From Bacteroidota bacterium (lineage in GTDB: Bacteria; Bacteroidota; Ignavibacteria; Kryptoniales; JAKASW01), in NCBI GenBank assembly GCA_021811615.1, contig JAJZNW010000013.1, forward strand, positions 1 through 64,000: a stretch of DNA of 64,000 nt, written 5' to 3'. The notes below the pieces were generated by a model that saw only the letters and a list, made by a program, of their open reading frames with translations, searched no databases and was not told where the DNA came from. A program made the translations under genes and the position numbers. Below, one piece after another: positions 45,166 to 53,454 of this stretch. Within the stretch, counting starts at the first letter, position 1, and each line of letters opens with the position of its first letter.

Positions 45166-46257
45166 TCACCGCTTGGCCCAGAACTCGTTCCACTTTTCGA
45201 CTTCGTGTCGGTAATCTATGGATTCCAGAATCCTGGGGAAGTACTCGCCGAATTTCATTCCCGATTCTTCGTACTTCTGCAGATCCCGATAGATTGTCGG
45301 GGTGAGTATGAAGCCGTATTTATACTCATTCATAAGTGATGCTTGAATTGTCGTAGTGTCCAGGTCGTAAAGCTTTTGCTCCAGGCGCATGTCCGCAGCC
45401 TCAGCGAAACATTCGGCAACAAGTATCTTCCAGTTGCCACGTCTGATATCCACTTTAGACTTCACGGCGTCAAATAGTCCGGCGAGCCGACTTACATCTT
45501 CGGAATCGTTTCTGACGAGCGGTATGGTGACGCGGTTAAGGAGGTGATAGTAAAACATCGATCTGTCAGGCTTCTCCTCCTGCGGCCCTACGATGATGTA
45601 TATTTCACCGTTTACCCTTGCCGTCATTGAAGTGAAATAAGGAATGAGCGGCATGAATTCGAAATGGATCCGTTTGCCGTTCGAGTAGAAGTAGTCGGTG
45701 TCGAGGCGGCAGTACTTATCGACATCCTCCATGGCCTGGTCGGCGAACGGTTTGTACTTATCATTCTCTGCCTGTATGATCGGACGATATTCGTCCCAAA
45801 GCTGTGCCACGTTAACCTTCCTGTAAAACTCCGCCAGGAGATCTGGGAAAGTGGAGTCCGCGAAAACAGTCTCCTCTAAATCTCCGGTGTTTTTCGGATT
45901 GTAGCTCCAATGAAAATCGGGTGGGCCTGACGTCAAAAGAGCGGCTTCGTAAGTCTCCAGTACCCTCCCGTGACTCTGATTGAATGCCCTTATCTTAGCC
46001 TGAAATGAAGAATCGATCCTGCCTGCGAGGTCTGCGCGCAATTCACTTCTGATTGGATCCATCCCGGCCCTGTTCCATTCGCCGACATTCCCCGCGGCAT
46101 TCATCATGGCGTAGGCGGTAAAGATGCGGATGTCTTCGGAGAAATCGAAAAGGCTGTCTGAACTCTCTGCAAATGCCGATTCAGATGCGGCAAAGAAAGA
46201 TAGCAGGAGCAGCAGGACGAAACTCTTTCCTGCCGGCAGCGTGTGTTGTGAAATCAT
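45166..46257 (-). CDS. Secreted protein of unknown function
   Basis: A 363-residue protein with a clear signal peptide (about 1-30, ending SAFAES) and no membrane helix afterwards. It is mostly helical with many aromatic residues (SGPPDFHWSYNP, HFEFMPLIPYFTS). It resembles the loosely defined secreted DUF4932-like proteins of Bacteroidota, some of which look like degenerate peptidases, but I see no HExxH; the nearest segment is FYYHLLNRV. AGGAGG lies 5 nt before the ATG. It forms an operon with the lipoprotein gene upstream. Confidence 0.65.
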   Translation of the reverse strand: MISQHTLPAGKSFVLLLLLSFFAASESAFAESSDSLFDFSEDIRIFTAYAMMNAAGNVGEWNRAGMDPIRSELRADLAGRIDSSFQAKIRAFNQSHGRVLETYEAALLTSGPPDFHWSYNPKNTGDLEETVFADSTFPDLLAEFYRKVNVAQLWDEYRPIIQAENDKYKPFADQAMEDVDKYCRLDTDYFYSNGKRIHFEFMPLIPYFTSMTARVNGEIYIIVGPQEEKPDRSMFYYHLLNRVTIPLVRNDSEDVSRLAGLFDAVKSKVDIRRGNWKILVAECFAEAADMRLEQKLYDLDTTTIQASLMNEYKYGFILTPTIYRDLQKYEESGMKFGEYFPRILESIDYRHEVEKWNEFWAKR

Positions 46258-46275
46258 TGCAACCTCCTATGGATG

Positions 46276-46437
46276 TTAGCGATCGTTTTTACGGCCATGC
46301 TTGGCGGTAATCCATGAGACCGTTCCCCACTTCAGATCCGCCGGGGATTTAGTGTATGTGCAGGCGGTGCACGACTTGCGGATGGTGTTCGACACGAATG
46401 TCGCCGGGAATGCGAATCGCTTCACCGCCTGATCCTC
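46276..46437 (-). other. Probable C-terminal part of the lipoprotein gene, shifted frame
   Basis: After the run of five G (46438-46442; C on the coding strand) the shifted frame stays open for 53 codons, to a stop 18 bp before the next gene. It reads like protein with GC-rich third positions (RFAFPATFVSNTIRKSCTAC, then WGTVSWITAKHGRKN). One extra C in the run would join it to the lipoprotein, giving about 158 residues. Confidence 0.5.
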
Positions 46438-46748
46438 GGGGGCGAAGGTTTCCGGGGAGGCGGCGCTGGATTCGGGGACTGTTCCCGCGGCTGTGGCGCT
46501 TTCGGTGGAGGGGGCGAAACGTATCCTGGCACAGTTTGGCGGACAGGATGTGGGGCGACGTAACCCGCCGCCGGCGGCGAGGGAGGTGCAGGGGCATATC
46601 CCGGCATCCACATTATTGGTCTTTGATGGCCCGCGGCTGGCGGCGGTGGTGTGTAATTCGACGCTTCGCCGCTCCAGTCACTGGAATAACAGCCCGGAAG
46701 CCCCGAGACTATTAGTAGGGCAAAAGTCCATAAGGTTACCCGGCGCAT
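46422..46748 (-). CDS. Proline-rich lipoprotein, probably frameshifted
   Basis: As sequenced, 108 residues: the signal peptide ends in the lipobox SGLPGC, so the mature protein is lipid-anchored at C20. A Pro/Ala-rich, extended region follows (PPPPAAGHQRPIMWMPGYA; VSPPPPKAPQP), of the kind that spans periplasm or coats the surface. AGGAGG lies about 11 nt before the ATG. The end is abrupt (SPPRIRR then TGA), and another frame continues with coding character, so a one-base loss in the five-C run near 46440 is likely. First gene of a two-gene operon. Confidence 0.55.
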   Translation of the reverse strand: MRRVTLWTFALLIVSGLPGCYSSDWSGEASNYTPPPPAAGHQRPIMWMPGYAPAPPSPPAAGYVAPHPVRQTVPGYVSPPPPKAPQPREQSPNPAPPPRKPSPPRIRR

Positions 46749-47036
46749 GATCGTAAACGCCTCCTAAAGTGATTTCTTACTTAGACCGTCAGCGGGACGG
46801 GAAAGTTCAATCGCACACGGGATGTAAGGCAGGAGCCCAGCAATTACAGGGAGAAACATGAGGTAAAGAAAGAATTCCGCGGGGAAAAACTCGGTGTGTT
46901 ACTTCCGAATGGTGAAGAGGATTCTTAAATGTTGTGAGCGAAGCTGCATGATACGCCCCTCCGGTTTTCGATTTTGCTTTCTAATCCGTTATTCAGCCAG
47001 AGAACCTCCTCCATAGGGCTGTGCAACTGAATAGAC
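46749..47036. other. Intergenic stretch without a recognised gene
   Basis: Between the lipoprotein gene and the tRNA-Arg terminator. AGGAGG (46760-46765, minus strand) serves the lipoprotein. A short CGGGACGGGA word resembles the dispersed repeat at 31845. No promoter of the usual type, no coding frame and no RNA gene was found. Confidence 0.4.
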
Positions 47037-47067
47037 AAAAAAAAACGGCCTCGTGATTTCCGAGGCC
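47037..47067 (-). terminator. Intrinsic terminator after tRNA-Arg
   Basis: On the minus strand: a perfect 7-bp stem GGCCTCG/CGAGGCC (47067-47061 with 47053-47047), a 7-nt loop, then G and a run of nine T (47045-47037). Confidence 0.9.
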
Positions 47068-47085
47068 ACTTGGATGCTTTAACTG

Positions 47086-47159
47086 TGCGCCTGGAGGGAT
47101 TCGAACCCCCAACCCTCAGATCCGTAGTCTGATGCTCTATCCAATTGAGCTACAGGCGC
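47086..47159 (-). tRNA. tRNA-Arg (ACG)
   Basis: A full cloverleaf on the minus strand: acceptor GCGCCTG/CAGGCGC, D-arm AGCTCAATTGGATAGAGC, anticodon stem TCAGA/TCTGA with loop CTACGGA (anticodon ACG, normally edited to ICG by TadA), and T-arm GGGGGTTCGAATCCCTC. Discriminator A; CCA not encoded. Its own promoter and terminator flank it. Confidence 0.95.
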
Positions 47160-47166
47160 GGTATGA

Positions 47167-47197
47167 TTAAATTAGCAATCGAAACACGATTTTCAAA
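47167..47197 (-). promoter_or_regulatory. Promoter for tRNA-Arg
   Basis: Reading leftward: TTTG (47197-47194), 19 bp, TAATTTAA (47174-47167). Transcription would begin about one or two bases before the tRNA. Confidence 0.6.
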
Positions 47198-47371
47198 GTA
47201 GGTTCTAAACCCGACATCACGTGGCTTCGTTTTCGTCGGAGGGAGAATGTTCCTCCAACCGTCGGGTCCACCAAATACCGTAGAGTGTGGAACCCCTTTG
47301 AGTGTACATCATGACATCTTTTTTGCTGAGTTCATGAGGCGGCAGTTAATAGCGACGATATTTTTTTTCTT

Positions 47372-47387
47372 AAACTGAAACCAGTTT
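47372..47387. promoter_or_regulatory. Possible operator before the OsmC gene
   Basis: A perfect inverted repeat AAACTG-aaac-CAGTTT. It lies between TTTC (47366-47369) and a weak -7-like TATTTGCA (47392-47399), that is, inside the presumed promoter spacer of the OsmC-glutaredoxin-GroES group, where a repressor would block transcription. Confidence 0.35.
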
Positions 47388-47423
47388 CTTTTATTTGCAT
47401 CAAAAAATAGGAATGGAGTTGTT

Positions 47424-47879
47424 ATGGCAGAGAAATCCGCAGTCGTAAGACAAGTCAGAGGGATGACGTTCGCCGGGCTCACAGAGTCGGGCCATTGGGT
47501 GACAGTCGACGGGCCGCCCGAGTTTGGTGGCAGCAGCGCAGCCATAAGACCGAAGGAGCTGATTCTTATATCGCTTGGCGCCTGTACCGGCAGCGATGTC
47601 GTTTCGATTCTTCAGAAGAAACGCGTTAAGCTCGCCGGATTCGAAGTCAGGCTGAAGGCCCAGGTGGCCGAAGAACATCCCCAGGTCTATACCAAGATTC
47701 ATATCGAGTACACCTTCTATGGTGAAAAACTTGCCCCTTCAGACCTCGAAAGAGCTATCGATCTTTCGCAGAACAAGTATTGTCCGGTAAGTGCCATGCT
47801 CAAAAACTCCGTGGAGATTACAAATTCCTATGTGGTCCTCCCGCCCGACGATTTTCACACGATAAAAACAGGAACTTAA
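47424..47879 (+). CDS. OsmC/Ohr-family protein
   Basis: A 151-residue member of the OsmC superfamily, thiol-dependent peroxidases for organic hydroperoxides. The two redox cysteines are in SLGACTGSD and YCPVSAML. The GPPEFGG..AAIRPKELILISLGAC core fits the YhfA-like branch, whose substrate is less certain than that of Ohr. First gene of a tight group with the glutaredoxin and GroES genes (12 and 17 bp gaps). GGAG lies about 6 nt before the ATG. Confidence 0.88.
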   Translation: MAEKSAVVRQVRGMTFAGLTESGHWVTVDGPPEFGGSSAAIRPKELILISLGACTGSDVVSILQKKRVKLAGFEVRLKAQVAEEHPQVYTKIHIEYTFYGEKLAPSDLERAIDLSQNKYCPVSAMLKNSVEITNSYVVLPPDDFHTIKTGT

Positions 47880-47891
47880 CGAGAAGAAGAG

Positions 47892-48143
47892 ATGGATACG
47901 CCTCAACCCAAAGTAGTCATTTTCACGACCCCAACCTGCAGCTTCTGCAGGGCGGCTAAACAATACTTCAACGAAAAGCGGGTCAGATACACCGAGGTCG
48001 ATGTCTCCCGCGATCAACGCGCCGCCCAGGACATGCTGAGGAGGACGGGGCAGATGGGGGTCCCCGTGATTCTCATTAACAACCGGCCTATAGTTGGATT
48101 CGATAAACCGAAAATAAATAATTTGCTCGGAATCAAAGAATAA
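47892..48143 (+). CDS. Glutaredoxin-like protein
   Basis: An 83-residue thioredoxin-fold protein with the redox pair C16-S-F-C19 in FTTPTCSFCRAAK, the cis-proline in MGVPVILI, and a GFDKPKI C-terminal motif. It resembles the NrdH/UXX-star group of small glutaredoxins. It could reduce the OsmC peroxidase encoded just upstream. AAGAAGAG supplies a modest ribosome site. Confidence 0.88.
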   Translation: MDTPQPKVVIFTTPTCSFCRAAKQYFNEKRVRYTEVDVSRDQRAAQDMLRRTGQMGVPVILINNRPIVGFDKPKINNLLGIKE

Positions 48144-48160
48144 AAGAAACAGGAGTAGAG

Positions 48161-48436
48161 ATGAAGATTCAACCTCTGGACGACAGAGTCCTTGTGGAAT
48201 TTGCGGATGAAACGGAAGAGCGGACTGCGTCCGGTCTTTATATACCGGACACGGCTAAAGAGAAACCCAGGACCGGCCTGGTCGTTGCCGTCGGTACTGA
48301 CGAAGACCTGAAATCTAAAGTGAAAGTCGGCGACAAGATTCTCTTCGCGAAATACGGTGGCGAGGAAATTCAGATGGATGGGAAGGATTTCCGCATAGTC
48401 CAGCGAAGTGATATCCTGGGCGTCTTCCAGAACTAA
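48161..48436 (+). CDS. groES: Co-chaperonin GroES
   Basis: A 91-residue Cpn10: MKIQPLDDRVLVEF start, TASGLYIPDTAKEKP mobile loop carrying the hydrophobic tripeptide that docks on GroEL, and DKILFAKYGGEEI. The loop lacks the usual GGI/GGL form and reads SGLYI. No groEL follows; the next gene is convergent. It is therefore either a second, unlinked GroES or the genome separates the two. AGGAG lies 5-9 nt before the ATG. Confidence 0.92.
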   Translation: MKIQPLDDRVLVEFADETEERTASGLYIPDTAKEKPRTGLVVAVGTDEDLKSKVKVGDKILFAKYGGEEIQMDGKDFRIVQRSDILGVFQN

Positions 48437-48450
48437 CCGGCATCGTCAGG

Positions 48451-48497
48451 GCGCGCGGCAATGAGAGTGTCGTTTGTGGCAGTGCGCGGCCGCGCGC
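48451..48497. terminator. GC hairpin between groES and the debranching-enzyme gene
   Basis: GCGCGCGG (48451-48458) pairs perfectly with CCGCGCGC (48490-48497) around a 31-nt loop in the gap between two convergent genes. There is no T-tract; a possible bidirectional 3'-end structure. Confidence 0.35.
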
Positions 48498-48502
48498 TTG
48501 TC

Positions 48503-50332
48503 CTACCTCAACTTCAGTTTCTTAATTAAGCGGATGGCTTCGCCCGTTACCAGCGACGTTGAAATGTCTTGCGGGTGGTGCTCGGTGGTATCGACACCGC
48601 ATCGCGGCAATCCGTCTACGCAGTTTGTGTACCCATGAAGAGTGAAAATCTCCGTCAAAATCTCTTTCAGTTTCGCAGCCTCCTCCTTACACGACTCCAT
48701 CGAGCTTCCGTATTCGGCCAGGTAGATCGCCATGAGATTGCAGGCGTGCCCCTGACCGGTGTGCAATTCAGGTTTGTCGAGCGAGCCGAGCAATCGTGAC
48801 GACAGCTCCCTGAAAAGCTTCTCCTTTTGTTCGTCTGTCAGCGGTGTGTAAGGGAGAATCAGCGGCAGCGCCATATCGGAGAGTAAAACGGTCCCGTCTC
48901 CCGTGCCTCTGTACCTCCCATCGGCCGTAAAGAATTCGGTGAAGTAGACTGATTCAATCTCCGCGGTAGTCTCGCTGTAAGCCGCCGACGAGTTGCCGGA
49001 AGATTTGGTTTCGTCTATCATCTTCAAAAGATTGTACCATAATGCGTTTACCGAAGCGTTTTCGACCACCGTTCTGTAACCCGAATCTTTACCTCCTGAG
49101 ATGTCTATCAAACTCGTACCTCGCAATCTCGCTCCACCTATGTTGCTCTGCATGAGAATTTCCGCAGCATCCTCGAGCATCGGCTGGTAACGCTTCATCC
49201 AATCAGTGCTCTTGTCCTTCTCGGAAAGGCGCCTGACGGCAAGCGCGAAATACAGCGGGACTTTCGGATCGTCGTAATTGATATGAAAGGTATCTTCGTC
49301 TATCGTTGAAGGGAAAGAGCCGCTCACTTCGTTAGCCACCAGGTCGTACAGGTACTCCTGCTCGTACTTCGGTTTGTCCGCCGAATAGGCTATGCCGTCC
49401 ATGGATACAAGCGAATCCTTCATCGTCAGCCCGCCGTATGGATAGCCGTCGAGAATGGCGAAGCTCCGTATCGCACGGCTTCGCGCGAGGTGGTTGAACG
49501 CGATATCGGAAAGATGAACGAATCGTTTCGGAAGTCCGCTGGCGGCCCGCTTTTTTTCTATAGATTCAATTTGTCTTGCCTCAATTTCCGGGTAATCGTA
49601 TTCCGCGAGATCCCTTGTCGAAGCCGCAAAAGTAAGTCCCTTTCCGGGTTCCAGCTCGGTCTCCCAAAAACCGATATTGAAAAGATCTTCCCGATCGTTA
49701 TCGTAGAGATCGGCGTCGTGTGCGTAAATGAAATTGTAATACCAGTGCGACTCCGGTGAAGTCGTGTATATCTGAGATAACTTGAGATAGAGCTTCGGCA
49801 AATTCATCTCCGCAATTATGCGCACTCCATCGGGGAGCTCGTCCACAAGAAACCCGTCTCCAGCCTTCTTGAGTGCATCCTTTGGCCGGAAACTTATGAG
49901 AGGAAGAAGCCGGATCGTCATCGCTTTGTTTGAGTGATTCTCATAATGGCAGTAGACGGAGCTCGATCCCCTCGGCATAAGCACCTTCTTCACAATCTGG
50001 CACCCCTCAAGGTCGAATGTCAACTGCGGGAAATGGTCGAAGACGAACTTCCCAAGGTATTTGAATCCCTCCGGGAAAATAGTTCCGGGATAGTGATTCG
50101 TCGAGAGCATGTAAGACTTGCCCTCTATGATTACTTCCTCGTCCAGCTTGTTCAGAAGCGTGAATCTCTTCAGCGGAAAATTAGTCGAGACTGTCAGGAG
50201 GGAATGCTGCCTCCTCGTGTTCATGAATGAGACAGTACCGGATGCATAGCCGCCGTCACCATCGGTCAGAAGCCACTCCTTTGATATGGAGAAAGCCGGA
50301 TCCTTGAGCTGCTTCTGAGTATAGCTGATCAT
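48503..50332 (-). CDS. Glycogen debranching enzyme-like protein (GDE/GH133 type)
   Basis: A 609-residue cytoplasmic protein. The N-terminal domain matches GDE_N (WLLTDGDGGYASGTVSFMNT, then RRQHSLL), and the C-terminal (alpha/alpha)6 barrel covers about 270-609. The family cleaves alpha-1,6 branches of glycogen. The usual GYPWFxxWGRDT motif is here GYPYGGLTMKDS, so the conserved W-G-R-D is not intact, and IPNxxxxxxYNTVDA is replaced by FPSTIDEDTFHINYDD; activity is therefore uncertain. The start is ATG 50332; its promoter region overlaps the 5' flank of the divergent TPR gene. Confidence 0.75.
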   Translation of the reverse strand: MISYTQKQLKDPAFSISKEWLLTDGDGGYASGTVSFMNTRRQHSLLTVSTNFPLKRFTLLNKLDEEVIIEGKSYMLSTNHYPGTIFPEGFKYLGKFVFDHFPQLTFDLEGCQIVKKVLMPRGSSSVYCHYENHSNKAMTIRLLPLISFRPKDALKKAGDGFLVDELPDGVRIIAEMNLPKLYLKLSQIYTTSPESHWYYNFIYAHDADLYDNDREDLFNIGFWETELEPGKGLTFAASTRDLAEYDYPEIEARQIESIEKKRAASGLPKRFVHLSDIAFNHLARSRAIRSFAILDGYPYGGLTMKDSLVSMDGIAYSADKPKYEQEYLYDLVANEVSGSFPSTIDEDTFHINYDDPKVPLYFALAVRRLSEKDKSTDWMKRYQPMLEDAAEILMQSNIGGARLRGTSLIDISGGKDSGYRTVVENASVNALWYNLLKMIDETKSSGNSSAAYSETTAEIESVYFTEFFTADGRYRGTGDGTVLLSDMALPLILPYTPLTDEQKEKLFRELSSRLLGSLDKPELHTGQGHACNLMAIYLAEYGSSMESCKEEAAKLKEILTEIFTLHGYTNCVDGLPRCGVDTTEHHPQDISTSLVTGEAIRLIKKLKLR

Positions 50333-50337
50333 GCTAA

Positions 50338-50369
50338 ATAATATAAACAAAGTCTCGGCAAGTGAAAAC
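50338..50369 (-). promoter_or_regulatory. Possible promoter for the debranching-enzyme gene
   Basis: Reading leftward: GTTT (50369-50366), 20 bp, TATATTAT (50345-50338), only 5 nt before the ATG at 50332. The message would be nearly leaderless. The -33 match is weak. Confidence 0.3.
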
Positions 50370-50402
50370 TTGAGGGCTCTTCAAGTGAACTTAGAAGTGA
50401 GC

Positions 50403-50433
50403 TTGATTAACTCCTTGTCGGACTATAAATTCG
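50403..50433 (+). promoter_or_regulatory. Promoter for the TPR/cytochrome/TonB cluster
   Basis: TTG (50403-50405), 20 bp, TAAATTCG (50426-50433). The -7 element ends 5 nt before the ATG at 50439, predicting a leaderless message; no Shine-Dalgarno precedes that ATG. Confidence 0.5.
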
Positions 50434-50438
50434 TAAAA

Positions 50439-53400
50439 ATGAAAAGCGTCCGAGCAGTCATAGTTAGTATCATGGTCCTGGCCGCACCTTCCATCTCACT
50501 GTGCCAGATCGCAGGAGGAACGGTTGCGGAACAGCAGGACTACACATTCGCAATCGGTCTGTACCGTGATGGGCAGTATCCTATTGCACTTCAGCAATTC
50601 AAAGCGTTTATCAGCCGTTATCCGGGATCGGGCCATATCGATGAGGTCACCTTCCTCGCAGGCGAGTGTCTCCTTCAGGAACGCATGTTCGATAGTGCCT
50701 TGAGTTACTATCAGCGTGTGATGGAGCAGTTCCCCGGCTCTCATTATTTCACCCAATCGGAACTGCGTTCCGGAGAGATATATCTCCAGCTGAAAAAGCT
50801 GGATAAGGCCGAGCGACTGCTGAAGAACGTTCTGGCGAATTCCGGCGACAACGGTGTGAAGGGGGAAGCTTCCTATAAGTTGGGACAGCTCTTCGTGGCC
50901 CGTGGAGATTACAACAACGCCATAAAGTATTTCGACCTTACGTATCAAGGCTACCCGAAATCGGAATTCGCTGATTACGCTATGTACGGGGCCGCGTGGA
51001 GTTTCGGTAAACTCTCCCAGTTTGCCGAGAGCAAGAAGGCCTTTGCTGCCTTGTTGGCGGATTACCCGAACACCAGGCTCAGGGCGGATGCCGTCGAAAA
51101 GATGGGTGAGTGTGACTTCTTTCTCGGGAATTATCGGGAGGCCGCAAACGAGTTTTCAATTGCCATATCGTCGACGAAGAACGACGAGATTGTCGAACCT
51201 TCGCTTTATTACCGGGGACGCGCCTTCGTAGCGGTCGGAGAGCCTGACAGCGCCAGGATCTCCCTAAAGGAGTATCTGGATCAGTTCCCCTCGGGCGACC
51301 ACTCGCAGGAGGTCCGCGTCCTATATTCCACGATTCTTATCGCGGCAGGATCCGATATACCTGAGGCGCTACATCTGCTGGCACAGATCAAGCCGGATGA
51401 TCCCCTGTATTTCAATGCAAGATTGGAGACGGCTCGGGCATACGAAGCATCCGGAGACAGGGACTCCGCAGAGTCGACGCTGCTGCAACTGGCAAGTTCA
51501 TCAAAGGCCGAAAGTCAGGTCGGAAGATCTTATTTCGAGCTTGGGAAGTTTTATTTCCAAAACAAATCCTACAGACAAAGTCAGGAAGCCTTTCTTCTCG
51601 CATCGAAGGATCCGTCTCTGTATGCCGAGGCGATGAAGAACGCCGCGGTCTCGGCCGCTGCGGCAAGCGATTACGCGAATGCAAAGCTCTATTTCCTCAA
51701 TGCCATCTCTAAGCTCAAAGGTGCCCAGTCCGTCAAGGCGCACTTCGATTATGCCGCTTCGCTCTATGCGTCCCACGATTTTGCAGGGGCGGCACAGATT
51801 TATACGACCGCGGCGGATATCGCTCCTTCTGACAGCGAGAAATCCGAAGCCCTCTATATGGCCGCCGAATCATCCTACAGGGCAGGATTGTATGATCGTG
51901 CTACGGCGGACTATCAGGAATACCTCAAGACTTATCCTGCGGGTGATCACGCCGAAACTGCCGCGCTCGGCGTCGGATATTCCCTTTATTTCTCCGATCA
52001 TTTTGCCGAGGCCGCGAAAACTTTCCAGGACTTCATAAACCGCTATCCTTCTTCGCCGATGCTTTCGGACGCTTACCTGAGGATGGGCGACTGCTATTAT
52101 TACGGCAAGAGTTTCCAGAGGGCCCTTGAAATCTATAAGAGCGCGGCTTCGTTGTTTGCCGGAGATACTTCTTCAGCCTATGCATGGTACCAGATCGGCC
52201 AGACTTATTTCCAGCTGGGTCAGTACACTCAATCGCTGAGTGCGTTCCAGTTCGTCATCGGCAAATATGCATCGTCTTATGTCGCACCCGAAGCACGCTA
52301 CGCGATCGGCTGGGTTTATTTCTCCGAGAAAGATTACACAGATGCCATTTCAAACTTCAGCAGGGTGACTGAGGATTACCCAAACAGCGATGTTGCTGCG
52401 CGGGCTCTTTATAGCAAGGGCGATTCTTACTACAACTCGGGCAATTACGAAAGCGCCCTGATCAATTACAGGCAGCTGTTGGAGAAATATCCCACAAGCC
52501 AGTATGTGGACAATGCAATAGTCGGCATGCAGTACTGCCTGACGATACTTGGCCGGACGCAGGAAGCTGAGCGCGTCATAGACGATTTCGTGAAGGATCA
52601 TCCGAACCTTCCGAACGTCGACAGGATCTACTACAAGAAGGTCGAGTATGCACTGAATCAGAAACATTATCAAGAAGCGGAGAGGGATCTTCGCAAGTTC
52701 CTGGCGAAGTTCCCCAATAGCTCCCTCGTGCCCAAATCACTTTACAACCTCGGCGTTGTCGAGACCCATCTGGGTAATTCTCAGGAGGCAAGACAGGATT
52801 TCAGAAAGCTCATTTCCACTTTGCCATCCAGCGACTACACCACAGCAGGCCAGGTCAAGCTCGCCGAGCTATATACTGGCGAAGCCGATTATGCCGAGGC
52901 TGAAAAACTGCTCAACGAAGCGGCCGCCGCGTCGAACGACTACAGCACTACTGCCCAGGTCGATCTCGGGAAATTGTACCTTCAGCGCGGCGACACGCTC
53001 AGAGCCGAATCGAATCTATCCAAGGCGGCATTGTCGCAGACAGATTCGGTCAACGACGGGGACAAGGCGGAGGCAAAGGTCCTTCTCAGCGGAATCTATT
53101 TTGACAAAGGGCGCGTAGCGGACGCCATTTCGCTGGCCAACTCGGTCGCAAAAACTCGCGATGACCTTATCGGGGCTCAAGCCCAACTCCATGTAGCCGA
53201 ATACTATTGTGCCTCAGGCGACAGCTCCGACGCGGTGTTGGCTTTCCTCAGAGTGAAGTATGTATTCTCGAGTTTTCCGGACATGGTCGCAAGGTCGCAG
53301 CTCGGGCTCGCGCGGTGCCTGGTCAAGTACGGCAATATAAGCGACGCGAAGTCGCTCCTCGAAGAGTTCATAAAGGAGAGGAGCCCCGATGCTTTTACCA

Positions 53401-53441
53401 GGACAGCCAGGGAAGAATTGAATAAGCTCGATTCCCGTTAG
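50439..53441 (+). CDS. Large exported tetratricopeptide-repeat protein
   Basis: A 1000-residue protein with a signal peptide (about 1-22, MKSVRAVIVSIMVLAAPSIS) followed almost entirely by about 25 TPR units of the YbgF/BamD style, with recurrent AxxxFxxFxxxYPxS (for example QFKAFISRYPGSGHIDEV, AFAALLADYPNTRLRADA). Such periplasmic TPR solenoids scaffold envelope complexes. The ATG at 50439 is chosen because it begins the signal peptide; an ATG at 50331 would add 36 residues overlapping the divergent gene. First gene of a five-gene envelope cluster. Confidence 0.85.
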   Translation: MKSVRAVIVSIMVLAAPSISLCQIAGGTVAEQQDYTFAIGLYRDGQYPIALQQFKAFISRYPGSGHIDEVTFLAGECLLQERMFDSALSYYQRVMEQFPGSHYFTQSELRSGEIYLQLKKLDKAERLLKNVLANSGDNGVKGEASYKLGQLFVARGDYNNAIKYFDLTYQGYPKSEFADYAMYGAAWSFGKLSQFAESKKAFAALLADYPNTRLRADAVEKMGECDFFLGNYREAANEFSIAISSTKNDEIVEPSLYYRGRAFVAVGEPDSARISLKEYLDQFPSGDHSQEVRVLYSTILIAAGSDIPEALHLLAQIKPDDPLYFNARLETARAYEASGDRDSAESTLLQLASSSKAESQVGRSYFELGKFYFQNKSYRQSQEAFLLASKDPSLYAEAMKNAAVSAAAASDYANAKLYFLNAISKLKGAQSVKAHFDYAASLYASHDFAGAAQIYTTAADIAPSDSEKSEALYMAAESSYRAGLYDRATADYQEYLKTYPAGDHAETAALGVGYSLYFSDHFAEAAKTFQDFINRYPSSPMLSDAYLRMGDCYYYGKSFQRALEIYKSAASLFAGDTSSAYAWYQIGQTYFQLGQYTQSLSAFQFVIGKYASSYVAPEARYAIGWVYFSEKDYTDAISNFSRVTEDYPNSDVAARALYSKGDSYYNSGNYESALINYRQLLEKYPTSQYVDNAIVGMQYCLTILGRTQEAERVIDDFVKDHPNLPNVDRIYYKKVEYALNQKHYQEAERDLRKFLAKFPNSSLVPKSLYNLGVVETHLGNSQEARQDFRKLISTLPSSDYTTAGQVKLAELYTGEADYAEAEKLLNEAAAASNDYSTTAQVDLGKLYLQRGDTLRAESNLSKAALSQTDSVNDGDKAEAKVLLSGIYFDKGRVADAISLANSVAKTRDDLIGAQAQLHVAEYYCASGDSSDAVLAFLRVKYVFSSFPDMVARSQLGLARCLVKYGNISDAKSLLEEFIKERSPDAFTRTAREELNKLDSR

Positions 53442-53454
53442 GAGAAAATATTAA

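Noticed and set aside
50331-50438. 36-codon extension of the TPR protein
   Set aside because: It would bury the signal peptide inside the protein and overlaps the divergent gene's start and promoter.
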